A DNA stretch of 64,000 bases from Lactobacillus laiwuensis (GCF_019972835.1 NZ_BPPB01000004.1:283801-347800), one strand, 5' to 3'; positions 23,687-32,982 are shown, counted from the stretch's first letter. Translations and numbers: made by a program. Notes: generated by a model from the sequence alone, not told the origin.

Positions 23687-24178
23687 TTAGTCTAAGATAC
23701 GTTTAGCAGCGGAGGGATAGAAATAGGCACTAAGTGATTGTTTTAAAACACCTTGACTTGGTGTAGCTGCATGAACAAATTGGTTATCTCCAACATAGAT
23801 GCCAACGTGATAAGGGGCAACGGAAGAACCCCAGAAAAGCAAATCGCCCTTCTTCAATTTTTTTAATGAAACTTTTTTACCTTGTGTTACTTGAGAGTAC
23901 GTGGTTCTTGGTAAAGTTTTATTTCCAGCTTTTTTATAAACATATTGAACTAAACCAGAACAATCAAAAGAATAAGGACCTGTAGCACCATATACATATC
24001 CTTTGCCCACCTGTTTTTTGGCTAACTTAGCTACAGCTGTCCGCTTTTTGGTCACTGCACTGGCACTGACATCATTCACTGTGGCAGCACTGGCTACTGT
24101 TACACTAGTTGCACCAGTGAAAAACAAAGCTATGACAGTTATTAATCTAATTAATATCTTTGAATGTCCGTGTTTCAA
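23687..24178 (-). CDS. Small secreted NlpC/P60 endopeptidase
   Basis: About 163 residues from the chosen start. A signal peptide (KHGHSK, hydrophobic stretch, VASAA) leads directly to an NlpC/P60 domain with Cys in FDCSGLVQYVY and His in PYHVGIYVGDNQF; the SH3-like part of its neighbours is missing. The open frame runs upstream to 24283, but that ATG has no ribosome site and would put 35 residues before the signal peptide. I therefore prefer TTG 24178, although its site (GAAAAGAG) is weak. It is the first of three tandem paralogues. Three WalR-like half-sites lie at 24289-24316. Confidence 0.88.
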   Translation of the reverse strand: MKHGHSKILIRLITVIALFFTGATSVTVASAATVNDVSASAVTKKRTAVAKLAKKQVGKGYVYGATGPYSFDCSGLVQYVYKKAGNKTLPRTTYSQVTQGKKVSLKKLKKGDLLFWGSSVAPYHVGIYVGDNQFVHAATPSQGVLKQSLSAYFYPSAAKRILD

Positions 24179-24288
24179 AATTAAACTCTTTTCTAATTCA
24201 TATGCGAAAATTGTTCGTAAATATAACAAATGATAGTTAGAAGTCACTCGTCCTATTTCTTCGACATTTTCTATGATACTCATTCAAT

Positions 24289-24316
24289 GTTACACATTTG
24301 TTTCAAACGAGCTACA
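24289..24316 (-). promoter_or_regulatory. Triple WalR-like half-sites
   Basis: Minus strand TGTAGC-N5-TGAAAC-N5-TGTAAC. One half-site is perfect and two have a single deviation; all are spaced at 11 bases. Confidence 0.5.
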
Positions 24317-24370
24317 AAACATTAAGAATTTTATTTTTGAAACAGGTAATTTTTTACAAAAGTAATTTAA

Positions 24371-24925
24371 TTAGTTCAGTGTTTTTCTGAGGTCTGTGAC
24401 AATGTTGAGGAGTATTTTTTCGGTCTGCTGCCAGTTACTATTAATTAACACGTGGGCATCTTTTTTAAGGTTATCAGGTAACACATTTAGTTCACTGCCA
24501 CTTAATCGCTCTTTAATTTTATGAGGATCATCACCTCTTTTTAGTAAACGTTCAGCAAGCATTTCTTTAGAGCTGGTAGTAATATATAAAAAATAAACTT
24601 GACTACTGATTGCAGCTAAATACGAAGCAGCTCCCTTAATATCAACAATCAAGGATACAACATCATGGTCCAGCCAGGCATTTTCTAATGCTTCTCTGCT
24701 TGAACCATATTGGTATGAGCCATATTTAACGTGCTCAAAAAAATGTAGTTTTTTAAAACTGGCATCGGTTTCAAAATGATAAGAGCTTTCGGGGCTTTCT
24801 CCTGGTCTAATTGGTCTAGTCGTATGAGTCAAGACTCTGGGAATATTAAACTTATTTGCTAAGTATTCTGAAATAGTTGTTTTGCCTGCACCACTGGGGC
24901 CAGCAATTAAAATTAATTTTTGCAA
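24371..24925 (-). CDS. Guanylate-kinase-family protein (paralogue)
   Basis: 184 residues. Walker A GPSGAGKTT is at 9-17, followed by VLTHTTRPIRPGE and SYHFETDASF, the guanylate-kinase substrate region, and RLLKRGDDPHKIKERL as the lid. Guanylate kinase phosphorylates GMP to GDP. The housekeeping gmk usually neighbours rpoZ and priA, which are absent here, so this is probably a divergent second copy that may act on another nucleotide. It is divergently transcribed from the small DUF2187-like gene. Confidence 0.85.
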   Translation of the reverse strand: MQKLILIAGPSGAGKTTISEYLANKFNIPRVLTHTTRPIRPGESPESSYHFETDASFKKLHFFEHVKYGSYQYGSSREALENAWLDHDVVSLIVDIKGAASYLAAISSQVYFLYITTSSKEMLAERLLKRGDDPHKIKERLSGSELNVLPDNLKKDAHVLINSNWQQTEKILLNIVTDLRKTLN

Positions 24926-25019
24926 AATCCAAGCTTCCTTTACTTGAAAACAATTCGCTTTTATAATAATATCTTTCTATTATAATGAAACATGGGTAAG
25001 AGAGGAAGTAAAACTTATT

Positions 25020-25334
25020 ATGAAAAAAGCAGATGTGAAAGCAGATGACATTCTTAGCGCCAAATCTGAAGAAGAGCTGACAAAGCCTTTTCTTGGTAAA
25101 GTGGAAAAAATTTACGAAAATTCTGCCCTGCTAAAAATTATTGATTATGATCCGACTGATAAGACCGCAGTTAGTGACTTAAATCAAAAAATAGTAGTCA
25201 ATTTTAAGAATTTAAAGAGCGTTCCTAAAAAGAAAATTAAGGAAATTCAGGCTTTGGCCAAAAGTGATGTTAAAGTAGAAAAAATTAAAAAAGCTGCCAC
25301 AGAAAAAGCAAATACTGACAAGAAGAAAGATTAA
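25020..25334 (+). CDS. Small DUF2187 (YkvS)-like protein with Lys-rich tail
   Basis: 104 residues, highly charged. The middle (FLGKVEKIYENSALLKI, then IVVNFKNLKSV) resembles the short beta-barrel of the DUF2187/YkvS family. The last 35 residues are a Lys/Ala-rich tail ending TDKKKD. There is no signal peptide or membrane segment, so it is cytosolic, possibly nucleic-acid binding because of the basic tail. Function unknown. It ends at a strong terminator and is probably monocistronic. Confidence 0.75.
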   Translation: MKKADVKADDILSAKSEEELTKPFLGKVEKIYENSALLKIIDYDPTDKTAVSDLNQKIVVNFKNLKSVPKKKIKEIQALAKSDVKVEKIKKAATEKANTDKKKD

Positions 25335-25354
25335 TAGCTATTTTTTAATTAAGA

Positions 25355-25388
25355 AACAGTGAATAAAGATTCACTGCTCTTTTTTTTT
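25355..25388 (+). terminator. Terminator of the DUF2187-like gene
   Basis: Stem ACAGTGAAT/ATTCACTG followed by CTCTTTTTTTTT. Confidence 0.9.
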
Positions 25389-25443
25389 GCTGTGTTTTTG
25401 CCTAAAATTAAACCATGAAAATATTTATGATATGGAGAAAAAA

Positions 25444-26967
25444 GTGAAAGAAAAAGCAAGAACTGTCTTATTTTGGTTCATTTTAATTCAACCTTTTTTA
25501 GATTTATATTGGTTTTATCACGGCAATCTGGCCAATATTTTACCATTTACTCTGCCCACAATTATCCGTATTTTGGCTGTGGCAACTCTAGTTTGCCTTT
25601 ACTTCAGTTCGAAAAATTCCTGGCAAAAACTGTCACAGGAAAAATGGCTGCTAATTTATATTATTCTTTTAGTTATCTATTCAGTATTCCATTTAATACA
25701 TGTGCAGCACTTTACCAGTATTAGCCCCGACAATTACGGCTATACCGCGAGCGGTGAAGTTTTTTATTTAATCAGAATGATGCTGCCCTTAACGGTGCTA
25801 TATTTGACTAATGAATTAGACTTTAGTCAAAAACAACTGCAACTGGTGATTGAAGGTATTTCAGGACTTTTTTCAGGCACTATCGTTCTTTCCAATCTTT
25901 TTGTTATTTCTCTTAAATCGTATGAGACAGGAACTATCAGCGCCAACATTTTTGAGTGGTTTTTTAATCCTAATATTGGCTATTCTCATATGGCTTCTAA
26001 AGGTTTCTTCAATTTTACCAATATGATCTCGGCCGTTCTCTTCATGTTGCTGCCACTTATGCTCTACTATCTTTTTGCTTCATTTAACTGGCATACGGTT
26101 TTGCTAAATGTTGTGCAGGCTTTGGCAATGATTGAAATTGGTACTAAAGTAGCAGCTATTGGCCTAATTGGAGGCATAATTATTGGCCTTATCCTGTTTG
26201 GTCTACATAAATATTTGATTAAAAATGTAAAAAACGGTGGCAAGGCATTTTTAGTTGCTGTCCTAATAGAAGTAGCATCCCTGGTGATTTTACCTTTTGG
26301 CCCTGCAATTCAGCGTTACAATTATGAAATTTATTTAGCCAAACAATCTGACCACGACTTAACTGATGAAAAAAATGAGCTGGCTGCGGGCTTACAAAAA
26401 TATCCCAGTGGCGAAAAAAGAGCTGAATTTTTACGTTACTTCATTAAGAAAAATTATCAGGAATATGCTCTCAATCCCAAGTTTGTTTTCAAAAGTTACC
26501 CATACCAGTATGATCCAGAATTTTGGCTCAAAATTATGAATGAACCGGGTCAAGCGCGGATGGAAAATCGCCATATTGAAAAGGCAATGCTTAATCAAGT
26601 AGTCAAAACCAATAACAACAAGCTAGATAAATTTTTGGGAATTTCGTACATTCGAGAAAATAATATTTTTAATTTAGAACGCGATTTTACCGCCCAAATA
26701 TATTCTTTAGGCTGGCTCGGAATGCTCCTGTTTGTCGGACCATATTTGGCAGTTTTATTTTATGGAGCATACAGGTGGCTAAGATATAAGTCAGCACGCA
26801 CTTATTTAGTCAGTTCTTTAATTGTTTCCAGCAGCTTCATTTTACTCGCTGCTTTTTCCTCTGGTAATGTAGTCGACTTCTTGACAGCCAGCTTTATTCT
26901 CGCTTTTGTCGAAGGAAATCTCCTGGTTCAAGTTCGCAAAAAAGAAACAATACAGACTTCTAATTAA
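25444..26967 (+). CDS. O-antigen-ligase/polymerase-like multispanning membrane protein
   Basis: 507 residues from the chosen start, with about ten to twelve membrane segments and one large outer loop at about 305-430 (basic/acidic, with YPYQYDPEFW). This topology is that of Wzy/WaaL-type O-antigen ligases and polysaccharide polymerases, which work on undecaprenyl-linked glycans outside the membrane. I see no glycosyltransferase neighbour, so the substrate is open. The frame extends back to 25387, but GGAG six bases before GTG 25444 is the only ribosome site, so the protein begins M(V)KEKARTVLFW. Confidence 0.78.
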   Translation: MKEKARTVLFWFILIQPFLDLYWFYHGNLANILPFTLPTIIRILAVATLVCLYFSSKNSWQKLSQEKWLLIYIILLVIYSVFHLIHVQHFTSISPDNYGYTASGEVFYLIRMMLPLTVLYLTNELDFSQKQLQLVIEGISGLFSGTIVLSNLFVISLKSYETGTISANIFEWFFNPNIGYSHMASKGFFNFTNMISAVLFMLLPLMLYYLFASFNWHTVLLNVVQALAMIEIGTKVAAIGLIGGIIIGLILFGLHKYLIKNVKNGGKAFLVAVLIEVASLVILPFGPAIQRYNYEIYLAKQSDHDLTDEKNELAAGLQKYPSGEKRAEFLRYFIKKNYQEYALNPKFVFKSYPYQYDPEFWLKIMNEPGQARMENRHIEKAMLNQVVKTNNNKLDKFLGISYIRENNIFNLERDFTAQIYSLGWLGMLLFVGPYLAVLFYGAYRWLRYKSARTYLVSSLIVSSSFILLAAFSSGNVVDFLTASFILAFVEGNLLVQVRKKETIQTSN

Positions 26968-27034
26968 GGGGCTCATGTCGCTATCGGACTCGGTCCCTTT
27001 ATTTTTACCTTTATTAACTTTTTTGACCATTAGA

Positions 27035-27066
27035 AAACCCCGAAATTTATCCAATTTCGGGGTTTA
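27035..27066. terminator. Bidirectional terminator between the O-antigen-ligase-like gene and lacG
   Basis: Perfect stem AAACCCCGAAATT/AATTTCGGGGTTT with a 5-6 base loop. It closes the lac operon on the minus strand. Confidence 0.88.
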
Positions 27067-27088
27067 AACTAAGTTAGTTGCTTAAATT

Positions 27089-28513
27089 TTATTCTTTATT
27101 CATTGTATCTGCTAATTCTTTAAACCATAAAGCACTCCTTTTAACATAACGCTTCTGAGTTTTGAAATCTACATAAAATAGACCATAACGTTTGTTGTAG
27201 CCATTTGCCCAGGAAAATTGATCTTGCAAAGACCATACAAAGTAGCCTTGGACATTCACTCCTTCACTGCGAGCTTTTAAAAGGGCAGCGACATGTTGAT
27301 CAATGAAATCAATTCTTGGAGTATCATCAATAATCTTATCTGGGCTGACAAATTTATCCTTATAACCTAAACCATTTTCAGTCACATAAATTGTCTTGCA
27401 GTTAGGATAATCATGACTGATACGTTTTAATGTGTCATAGAGACCCTGTGGGAAAATATTCCAATCCCAATCAGTTGTCGGTACCCCTGGCTTTTTGACA
27501 GTTTCTCCTACTCCCTTAAACTTAAAGGAAGAAGTACCCTTGTCACCAGTACCGTTAAAGTGATTTTCACTTTCGCCATGATACGCTTTAATAAACTGAT
27601 TTTGATAATAGTTTAAACCAAAAATATCATTTTGTGATGCAGCTTTAGCGAGAATAGCGAGATCACCGTCTTGAATATCCAAATGAGCATCATTTAACTG
27701 CAATATTTCATTAATTGATGCCATGGTATCGTCTGAGTAATAGCCTAAGAACGTCCCGTCAAGCAAAAATTTATTCAAAAACGCATCTTGCAATTTAGCT
27801 GCATGTTTATCTTCAGTGCTGGTTGATATGGGATATACCGGTTGAATAACATGAATTAGACCAATTCTGCCTGGTAAACCCAGCTCTTTATATAAATTAA
27901 CCACTCTGGCGTGTGCCACTAACTCGTTATGTTCAGCCTGAATTGCACTAGTAACGTCAAAATGATGGTTTGGCGGGAAAGTACCGGCAATGTACTGTGA
28001 ATATGCTAAAGAAATTAGTTCATTAATTGTAAACCAGTTTTTTACTTCTTTAAATTCATTAAAGCAAAATTTAGCATAGTCCACAAAGTAATCAATATTC
28101 TTACGGTTTAACCAGTCACCATTATCAAATAAAGTTTTAGGACTATCAAAATGATGTAGGCTAACGTAAGGTTCAATGCCATTATCAAGACATTCTTTGA
28201 ACAATTTATGATAATATTCCACGCCTTTTTGGTTTACTTGACCGTAACCCTCAGGAAAGATTCTGGTCCAAGCAATTGAAACGCGCACAGCATTTAAACC
28301 ATATTTTTTGGCAAGCCCAATGTCTTCTGGATACCGGTTGTAAAAGTCACTGGCAGGATCTGGTGAAAATCTGCCCTGCTTTTCAAGGTAATCATCCCAC
28401 ATTGTTTTGCCCTTACCATCAACTTGAGTGCTACCTTCAACTTGATAAGCGGCAGTGGCACCTCCCCACACGAAATCGTGAGGTAATTTTTGTACTCTAT
28501 TTAGTAAAGTCAT
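27089..28513 (-). CDS. lacG: 6-phospho-beta-galactosidase (GH1)
   Basis: 474 residues. It follows LacG closely: FVWGGATAAYQVEGSTQVDGKGKTMWDDYL, ASDFYNRYPEDI, general acid Glu near 164 in INELISLAY, nucleophile Glu near 378 in VTENGLGYKD, and phosphate-binding WANGYNKRYGLFYVD. It splits lactose 6-phosphate into galactose 6-phosphate and glucose in the cytosol. Last gene of lacTFEG, 11 bases after lacE. The tagatose-pathway genes that would use galactose 6-phosphate are not in the window. A 6-phospho-beta-glucosidase role is less likely given LacE and LacF. Confidence 0.95.
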   Translation of the reverse strand: MTLLNRVQKLPHDFVWGGATAAYQVEGSTQVDGKGKTMWDDYLEKQGRFSPDPASDFYNRYPEDIGLAKKYGLNAVRVSIAWTRIFPEGYGQVNQKGVEYYHKLFKECLDNGIEPYVSLHHFDSPKTLFDNGDWLNRKNIDYFVDYAKFCFNEFKEVKNWFTINELISLAYSQYIAGTFPPNHHFDVTSAIQAEHNELVAHARVVNLYKELGLPGRIGLIHVIQPVYPISTSTEDKHAAKLQDAFLNKFLLDGTFLGYYSDDTMASINEILQLNDAHLDIQDGDLAILAKAASQNDIFGLNYYQNQFIKAYHGESENHFNGTGDKGTSSFKFKGVGETVKKPGVPTTDWDWNIFPQGLYDTLKRISHDYPNCKTIYVTENGLGYKDKFVSPDKIIDDTPRIDFIDQHVAALLKARSEGVNVQGYFVWSLQDQFSWANGYNKRYGLFYVDFKTQKRYVKRSALWFKELADTMNKE

Positions 28514-28524
28514 TTTATTCTCCT

Positions 28525-30270
28525 TTATTCAGAAATGTTAGCAATTATCAGATCCAGACACTTGTCAGCATGCTGGGTCATATCAATATATTGCTTCCCG
28601 GTAGTCGTAATCATCTTAGCGTTATTCTTATCACATTCTTTTTGCAGCTCATCTTTCATCGCATTCATTTGCGGCGCCAAAATAACGATGTCCATTCCTG
28701 AAAGCAAATCGTGGTGAGCACCAAATGAAGTAGCAGCCACTGCTAAAGGCAAATTGTTTTCAGCAGCTAACTTGTTTAAGGCTTTGGCCAAAATACCACT
28801 GGTACCACCACCAGCACAAAGTACGAGCACATTGAGACTTTTACCATCTTTTGTTTTAGCTAGTGGAATTTTGCTTTCACTTGCAGTTTTATTAGTATTA
28901 TTTTCAGAAACAGAAGCTGTTGGTTCGGTACTGGTATTAGTAGCAGTTGCACTAGTAGAATCGCTTGTGTTATTAGTTACTTTTGCTTCTTCTTCAGCAC
29001 ATTTTTGAATATCATAAGCTTTAAAGAACGGGTAGTACATTACAACATCTACAACTAAAAGCAAAATTGCCAAAATAATTGAACCAACTGAGAATCCTGT
29101 ACCCATTATTAATCCAAGTGTTCCTGGCGTAGTCCAAGGAAGGTTATAAATAAAGCCAGGCATGTGGAAGACATCAACAAATATTTTAAAAAGCCAGACA
29201 TTGGCAATTGGTGTCAAAATGAAAGGAATAAAGAAGACTGGGTTCAAAATTAATGGTGCACCAAATAAAATTGGCTCATTAACCCCAAATAAAACTGGAA
29301 TTGATGCAGCACGGCCTACTGCTTTTAATTCCTTTGATTTAGACATGAAAGCAAACATTAATGTAATTACTAAAGTGGCACCAGTACCACCTAAAGTAGC
29401 AACAAAGTATTGCGTACCTTGAGCTAAAATTCTGTTTGCGCCAGCAATATTACCAGCTTTCCAAGCCGACAAGTTTAATTCAACATTGCTTAAATAAATA
29501 GCAGTGACTGCCGGTTCAACAATTGATGGCCCCTGGATTCCGATAAACCAGAAGAAAGCCATCGCACCATAAACTATTGCCAGACCAAAATAACCATCTG
29601 CTGCGGTAAATAATGGAGATAAAACTTGAATAATCCAGGCAGCTAAATTTGTCCCAGTCGCAGCTCTAAAAGCTAATGAAAATATCCAGAAGAAAAATGT
29701 ACTAATTGCAAAAGGAATAATGTTTTTAAAGGCACCCGCAATATTTTGTGGTACAGCATCTGGCAATTTAATCGTAATATTATGTTTAAAACATTGATAG
29801 TATACATTAGGAACTATAAATGCTACCAGAAAGGCACAAATTAGTCCTTTAGTACCAATCATTGCAACTGCAAAATACAGGTTGTTCATTTTATCAGTTA
29901 AGGTATCAACTGCTACCAAGACAAAAGAAACCTGAGCAGTAAATTGCACACCTACGGTTGGAATTTGATCTGTTTTTGGTAAATCAAGATTAAACGAATC
30001 AGTTAAAGCCTTGGCAACTGATGAAGATGCCATCAAGGCTAAAACGCCCATTGACATGTTATAAAACATGTTTAAAGCATTAGCCACTTTAGTGGGCCAA
30101 GCAAAATGCCAAATTAAAGGCACATTTGCTATTAATAAAAAGATACTGGAAAAGATAATGATTGGCATTAAAGCTATAAAGCCATCTCTTACGGCACGCA
30201 AATATTTATTGGCAGCGACTTTTTGAAAGAAGGGCTGCGCTTTTTCTATTTGCTTAATTACAGCATTCAT
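28525..30270 (-). CDS. lacE: PTS lactose-specific EIICB
   Basis: 581 residues, close to other LacE proteins. Residues 1-410 are the EIIC domain of the lactose/cellobiose family (VGVNEPILFGAPLILNP-like GVNEPILFGAPLI). A Ser/Thr/Asn-rich linker at about 430-470 leads to the EIIB domain with the phosphorylated Cys near 484 in VLVLCAGGGTSG. The protein imports lactose and phosphorylates it at the galactose C6. It lies between lacF (17 bases) and lacG (11 bases). The linker is unusually low in complexity. Confidence 0.95.
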   Translation of the reverse strand: MNAVIKQIEKAQPFFQKVAANKYLRAVRDGFIALMPIIIFSSIFLLIANVPLIWHFAWPTKVANALNMFYNMSMGVLALMASSSVAKALTDSFNLDLPKTDQIPTVGVQFTAQVSFVLVAVDTLTDKMNNLYFAVAMIGTKGLICAFLVAFIVPNVYYQCFKHNITIKLPDAVPQNIAGAFKNIIPFAISTFFFWIFSLAFRAATGTNLAAWIIQVLSPLFTAADGYFGLAIVYGAMAFFWFIGIQGPSIVEPAVTAIYLSNVELNLSAWKAGNIAGANRILAQGTQYFVATLGGTGATLVITLMFAFMSKSKELKAVGRAASIPVLFGVNEPILFGAPLILNPVFFIPFILTPIANVWLFKIFVDVFHMPGFIYNLPWTTPGTLGLIMGTGFSVGSIILAILLLVVDVVMYYPFFKAYDIQKCAEEEAKVTNNTSDSTSATATNTSTEPTASVSENNTNKTASESKIPLAKTKDGKSLNVLVLCAGGGTSGILAKALNKLAAENNLPLAVAATSFGAHHDLLSGMDIVILAPQMNAMKDELQKECDKNNAKMITTTGKQYIDMTQHADKCLDLIIANISE

Positions 30271-30287
30271 TTTTAAACCTCTCTTAC

Positions 30288-30641
30288 TTATTTATTTTTT
30301 TGTTCATTCAATTCCTTTAAAGCGGAATTATACTTTTCATATAAATCAATAAAATACTTTGCTTCATCTCTTAAAAGCATCGTAGTCATTAATGTGTCTT
30401 GCCCGTGAGACATAATGAATGTAGTCTCCATTTCTTCACCACTGGCTTCTTTACTCATTAATTTTGTTTGTGCATTATGAGCATCATTTAGTGAACTATC
30501 TGCACTTTTGACTAATTCTCTAGCTTTGTCATAGTTGCCACCTCTAGCTTCATCTAAAGCATTGATTAATGCAGTCTTGGCATCACCTGCATAAGCAACT
30601 ATTTCAAAACCGGCCATTGAAATTTCTTCTTTGGTTACCAT
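30288..30641 (-). CDS. lacF: PTS lactose-specific EIIA
   Basis: 117 residues, normal for LacF. The phosphorylated His79 is in IMSHGQDTLMT; the second His common in this motif is Thr here. FEIVAYAGDA and DAHNAQT helices complete the trimeric three-helix fold. It carries phosphate from HPr to LacE in the cytosol. It begins 4 bases after lacT stops and is translated from a site inside the lacT end. Confidence 0.95.
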   Translation of the reverse strand: MVTKEEISMAGFEIVAYAGDAKTALINALDEARGGNYDKARELVKSADSSLNDAHNAQTKLMSKEASGEEMETTFIMSHGQDTLMTTMLLRDEAKYFIDLYEKYNSALKELNEQKNK

Positions 30642-30645
30642 ATTT

Positions 30646-31509
30646 TTACTCCTTTTCCTCTTGTCCTAATATTTGATGAATGTGAATGATAAAATACACT
30701 CTTTCTGCATCAGATGTATGAAAATTAAATTCAGCTTCTAACGCCTGAAAGATTTCCTGAGTTATTTGATATGACCGCGGATAAGCTTTGATCATGTCAC
30801 ATTCAATCTTCTTATCAATAGAATCCTTCTTTTCTGGTGGCCGCCAGAGCCTTTTAGCCAGATACTGCAGATGAATCAGAAACCGCCTGAAACTATCCCG
30901 ATTTTTGCTGCTTTGATAAACATTATTGTTGTCTAACACATTGAGTACCACGTTAATTAACTTGGAGGTGTCAAAAATATATTTTGATTTGCCTTCATGC
31001 TTTACAATGCCATTAGGGATCTTGCTATTGATAAAATGAAGGGCTATGCTTTTAACCTCTGAATTTGGAAACTCTACGTCTAACTTGTCATTAATAATTA
31101 CAAGTGCTTCTTTTGCTATTTGATACTCTTCAGGATACTTTGCACTTAAATCTGGAATTTCATTTTCTTGATATTTTCCTGCAAGGAGCAATTTGTATGC
31201 TCCGTTAATATGTTCACTTAATGTTAAATAAATCGAATCATAAACCTGGAAACGATAATTTATTCTTGCATTTTCAATAACTGCAAAAACTGCTGCAATT
31301 ATATCTGCCGGAATATTATGAAATAAATAATTAAACGACTCTTTATCCTTCTTATTATCTAAATAAAAAATCTTCTGAATTTTACTAGAATCAACATGCC
31401 TGTTTTTTCCTTGTTCAAATCCCACTCCCTTACCGAAAACAATTGCTTCTTGTCCTTTCCCAACATCTACTAAAATGCTGTTATTATTAAAAATTTTTTT
31501 AAGGCGCAT
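30646..31509 (-). CDS. lacT: BglG-family transcription antiterminator LacT
   Basis: 287 residues: an N-terminal CAT RNA-binding domain (about 1-55, NNNSILVDVGKGQEAIVFGKGVGF-like, here starting KKIFNNNSILV) and two PRD domains with His-containing segments (LSEHINGAY, IALHFINSK, YFIIHIHQILG). When PRDs are suitably phosphorylated it binds the RAT stem in the leader and prevents termination at 31538-31596. It is the first gene of the operon it controls. Confidence 0.94.
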   Translation of the reverse strand: MRLKKIFNNNSILVDVGKGQEAIVFGKGVGFEQGKNRHVDSSKIQKIFYLDNKKDKESFNYLFHNIPADIIAAVFAVIENARINYRFQVYDSIYLTLSEHINGAYKLLLAGKYQENEIPDLSAKYPEEYQIAKEALVIINDKLDVEFPNSEVKSIALHFINSKIPNGIVKHEGKSKYIFDTSKLINVVLNVLDNNNVYQSSKNRDSFRRFLIHLQYLAKRLWRPPEKKDSIDKKIECDMIKAYPRSYQITQEIFQALEAEFNFHTSDAERVYFIIHIHQILGQEEKE

Positions 31510-31537
31510 ATCTTTGTTCCTTTTTTACGAAAAAAAA

Positions 31538-31619
31538 GAGACTACTAGCAATAGCCGATGAATAATATAAAATTCATCAGTTTTACTAGTAGTCTCGCCT
31601 AATTTGATAGTAACAATCT
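31538..31619 (-). promoter_or_regulatory. LacT-controlled RAT antiterminator and overlapping terminator
   Basis: The minus-strand leader contains an RAT-like sequence from AGATTGTTAC to GCGAGACT (31591-31619). Its 3' end overlaps the left arm of a terminator with arms GAGACTACTAG/CTAGTAGTCTC (31538-31596) followed by eight T. This overlap is the hallmark of BglG-type antitermination. Confidence 0.88.
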
Positions 31620-31642
31620 ACTTAAATTTTCAATGTAAATAA

Positions 31643-31679
31643 AGCATAACACACTTTTAAAATTATGCAAACGCTTTAT
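31643..31679 (-). promoter_or_regulatory. lac operon promoter with overlapping cre
   Basis: Minus strand -35 TTGCAT (31665-31670) and -10 TATGCT (31643-31648) with a 16-base spacer. A cre-like site ATGCAAACGCTTTAT (31665-31679, 14 of 15 consensus positions) covers the -35, so CcpA should repress the operon. Confidence 0.8.
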
Positions 31680-31690
31680 TTAAATTAATT

Positions 31691-32311
31691 TTATTTTTCT
31701 TTGATAAATGATGGATCCGGAATTCTAATTAAATAGTAGCGAGTCGCATTATGCCCAGCATGCATTCCAATGCCATTCTGCCATACCTTTTTATAATCGG
31801 CCGTATAAATTGCAACATAAGCACGTTGATACTTGCGGTCCATTGTCTGCAGTTGTTTTTTATCATACGGAATTTTTGCGGCGTTCAGATCTAAGGGACT
31901 TTTGCCATAAGCTACCGTAGCAAAATCGCTGGATACTTTGATTTTCTTGCCTGGTCTGTAATAAGTAAAAGTCTGAGTACTAATTCTTTTCTTTTTCGAA
32001 TTAATCGTAACGTAACTCGAATTACCTTCCCCAGTGTTCATGACAATAGGTTCGTAAGTAATGTGCGCTGTTATTTTACTGGTATCTTCAAGGTCAGGAT
32101 TGTCCAACATAGTTTTGTTAAACAAGCATACTATACCGACAATCAAAACAACTACTTCAATAATGTCGATTAGAAAATTAGGCCAGCTAAACTGCTTGTG
32201 TTTCTTGATAATCATAGTAATTCGGCGTTTGCGAATATTTTGGACAACAAAAACTAAATAAAGAATAGCAATTACCCATAACAAAACTCCAAGTAGATTC
32301 CAGCTAACCAT
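31691..32311 (-). CDS. LVIS_2131-like membrane protein
   Basis: 206 residues. One membrane segment at about 5-25, a basic loop RKRRITMIIKKHK, a second segment at about 45-65, then an extracellular part rich in Tyr, Thr and Lys. The arrangement fits a lactobacillar family I recall as LVIS_2131, of unknown role. No enzyme motif is visible. AGGAGG before ATG 32311 is ideal. It lies upstream of the lac promoter on the same strand but is separated from it by that promoter, so it is not part of the lac operon. Confidence 0.7.
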   Translation of the reverse strand: MVSWNLLGVLLWVIAILYLVFVVQNIRKRRITMIIKKHKQFSWPNFLIDIIEVVVLIVGIVCLFNKTMLDNPDLEDTSKITAHITYEPIVMNTGEGNSSYVTINSKKKRISTQTFTYYRPGKKIKVSSDFATVAYGKSPLDLNAAKIPYDKKQLQTMDRKYQRAYVAIYTADYKKVWQNGIGMHAGHNATRYYLIRIPDPSFIKEK

Positions 32312-32439
32312 AACGGACCTCCTGCTTCTTTCTCCATTATATTGTAAAAAGTATCTTTTGAATAGCTGAGCTTAAAAATAGCATTCATTATTAAAGCAAT
32401 AATAAAAAACCAATTTACCTGTTAAAAAATTGAGAATTT

Positions 32440-32982
32440 TTATTTAGCCTTTTTAGTAGTTGCTTTCTTAGTTTTACCAGTATTTTTAGGGGCAGACTTC
32501 TTTTTGATCGGAACTGAAGGTTTTTGATATTCACGCACCTGCTTTATTTTTTCCTGCATAGCATCCGTCAATTTAGCTGCAATATCTGTTTCATCCCGCT
32601 CAATCTCTTCTTCTGTTGCTAGCTGATCGATTCTAAATCCTGACGCATTCAAAAATTCTGATTGCGTTTCGAAATATATGGCAACAGGATATTCTTTACC
32701 TTCTTCAAAAAAATTAGCAATTTTTTTATAATTACTATAAGGTAAGTTAATAATATTGCTTTCTAAAGCAAAAGTAACAGTTCTCTGTCCGCTTATTTCA
32801 AGTGCAACATGACTTAATGAGCTATGCTTAAGTGCAGCTCTGGTTTCTTTAACCAGTTTAGTAGCCAACTCACGCAATTTTGCTTTTGACTTACCAATGT
32901 CTGCATATTTAACAGTTTCTAAGTCTTCAATATAATCTTGTTTTTCTATTTTTGCAGTTAAATCTTTTAAGCTTATTTCCAA
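32440..32982 (-). CDS. Hypothetical protein with Lys/Ala-rich C-terminal tail
   Basis: 180 residues, cytosolic by sequence. The first 110 residues are mixed alpha/beta with no motif I know; residues 115-150 are helical and acidic (EEEIERDETDIAAKL); the last 30 are very basic (PIKKKSAPKNTGKTKKATTKKAK region). Such tails often bind nucleic acid, but this is only inference. Initiation is at TTG 32982 with AAGGG 8 bases away. A single gene. Confidence 0.65.
   Translation of the reverse strand: MEISLKDLTAKIEKQDYIEDLETVKYADIGKSKAKLRELATKLVKETRAALKHSSLSHVALEISGQRTVTFALESNIINLPYSNYKKIANFFEEGKEYPVAIYFETQSEFLNASGFRIDQLATEEEIERDETDIAAKLTDAMQEKIKQVREYQKPSVPIKKKSAPKNTGKTKKATTKKAK

Noticed and set aside
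27089..28513. Calling the GH1 enzyme a 6-phospho-beta-glucosidase
   Set aside because: Sequence pattern and the lacTFE neighbours fit LacG better.
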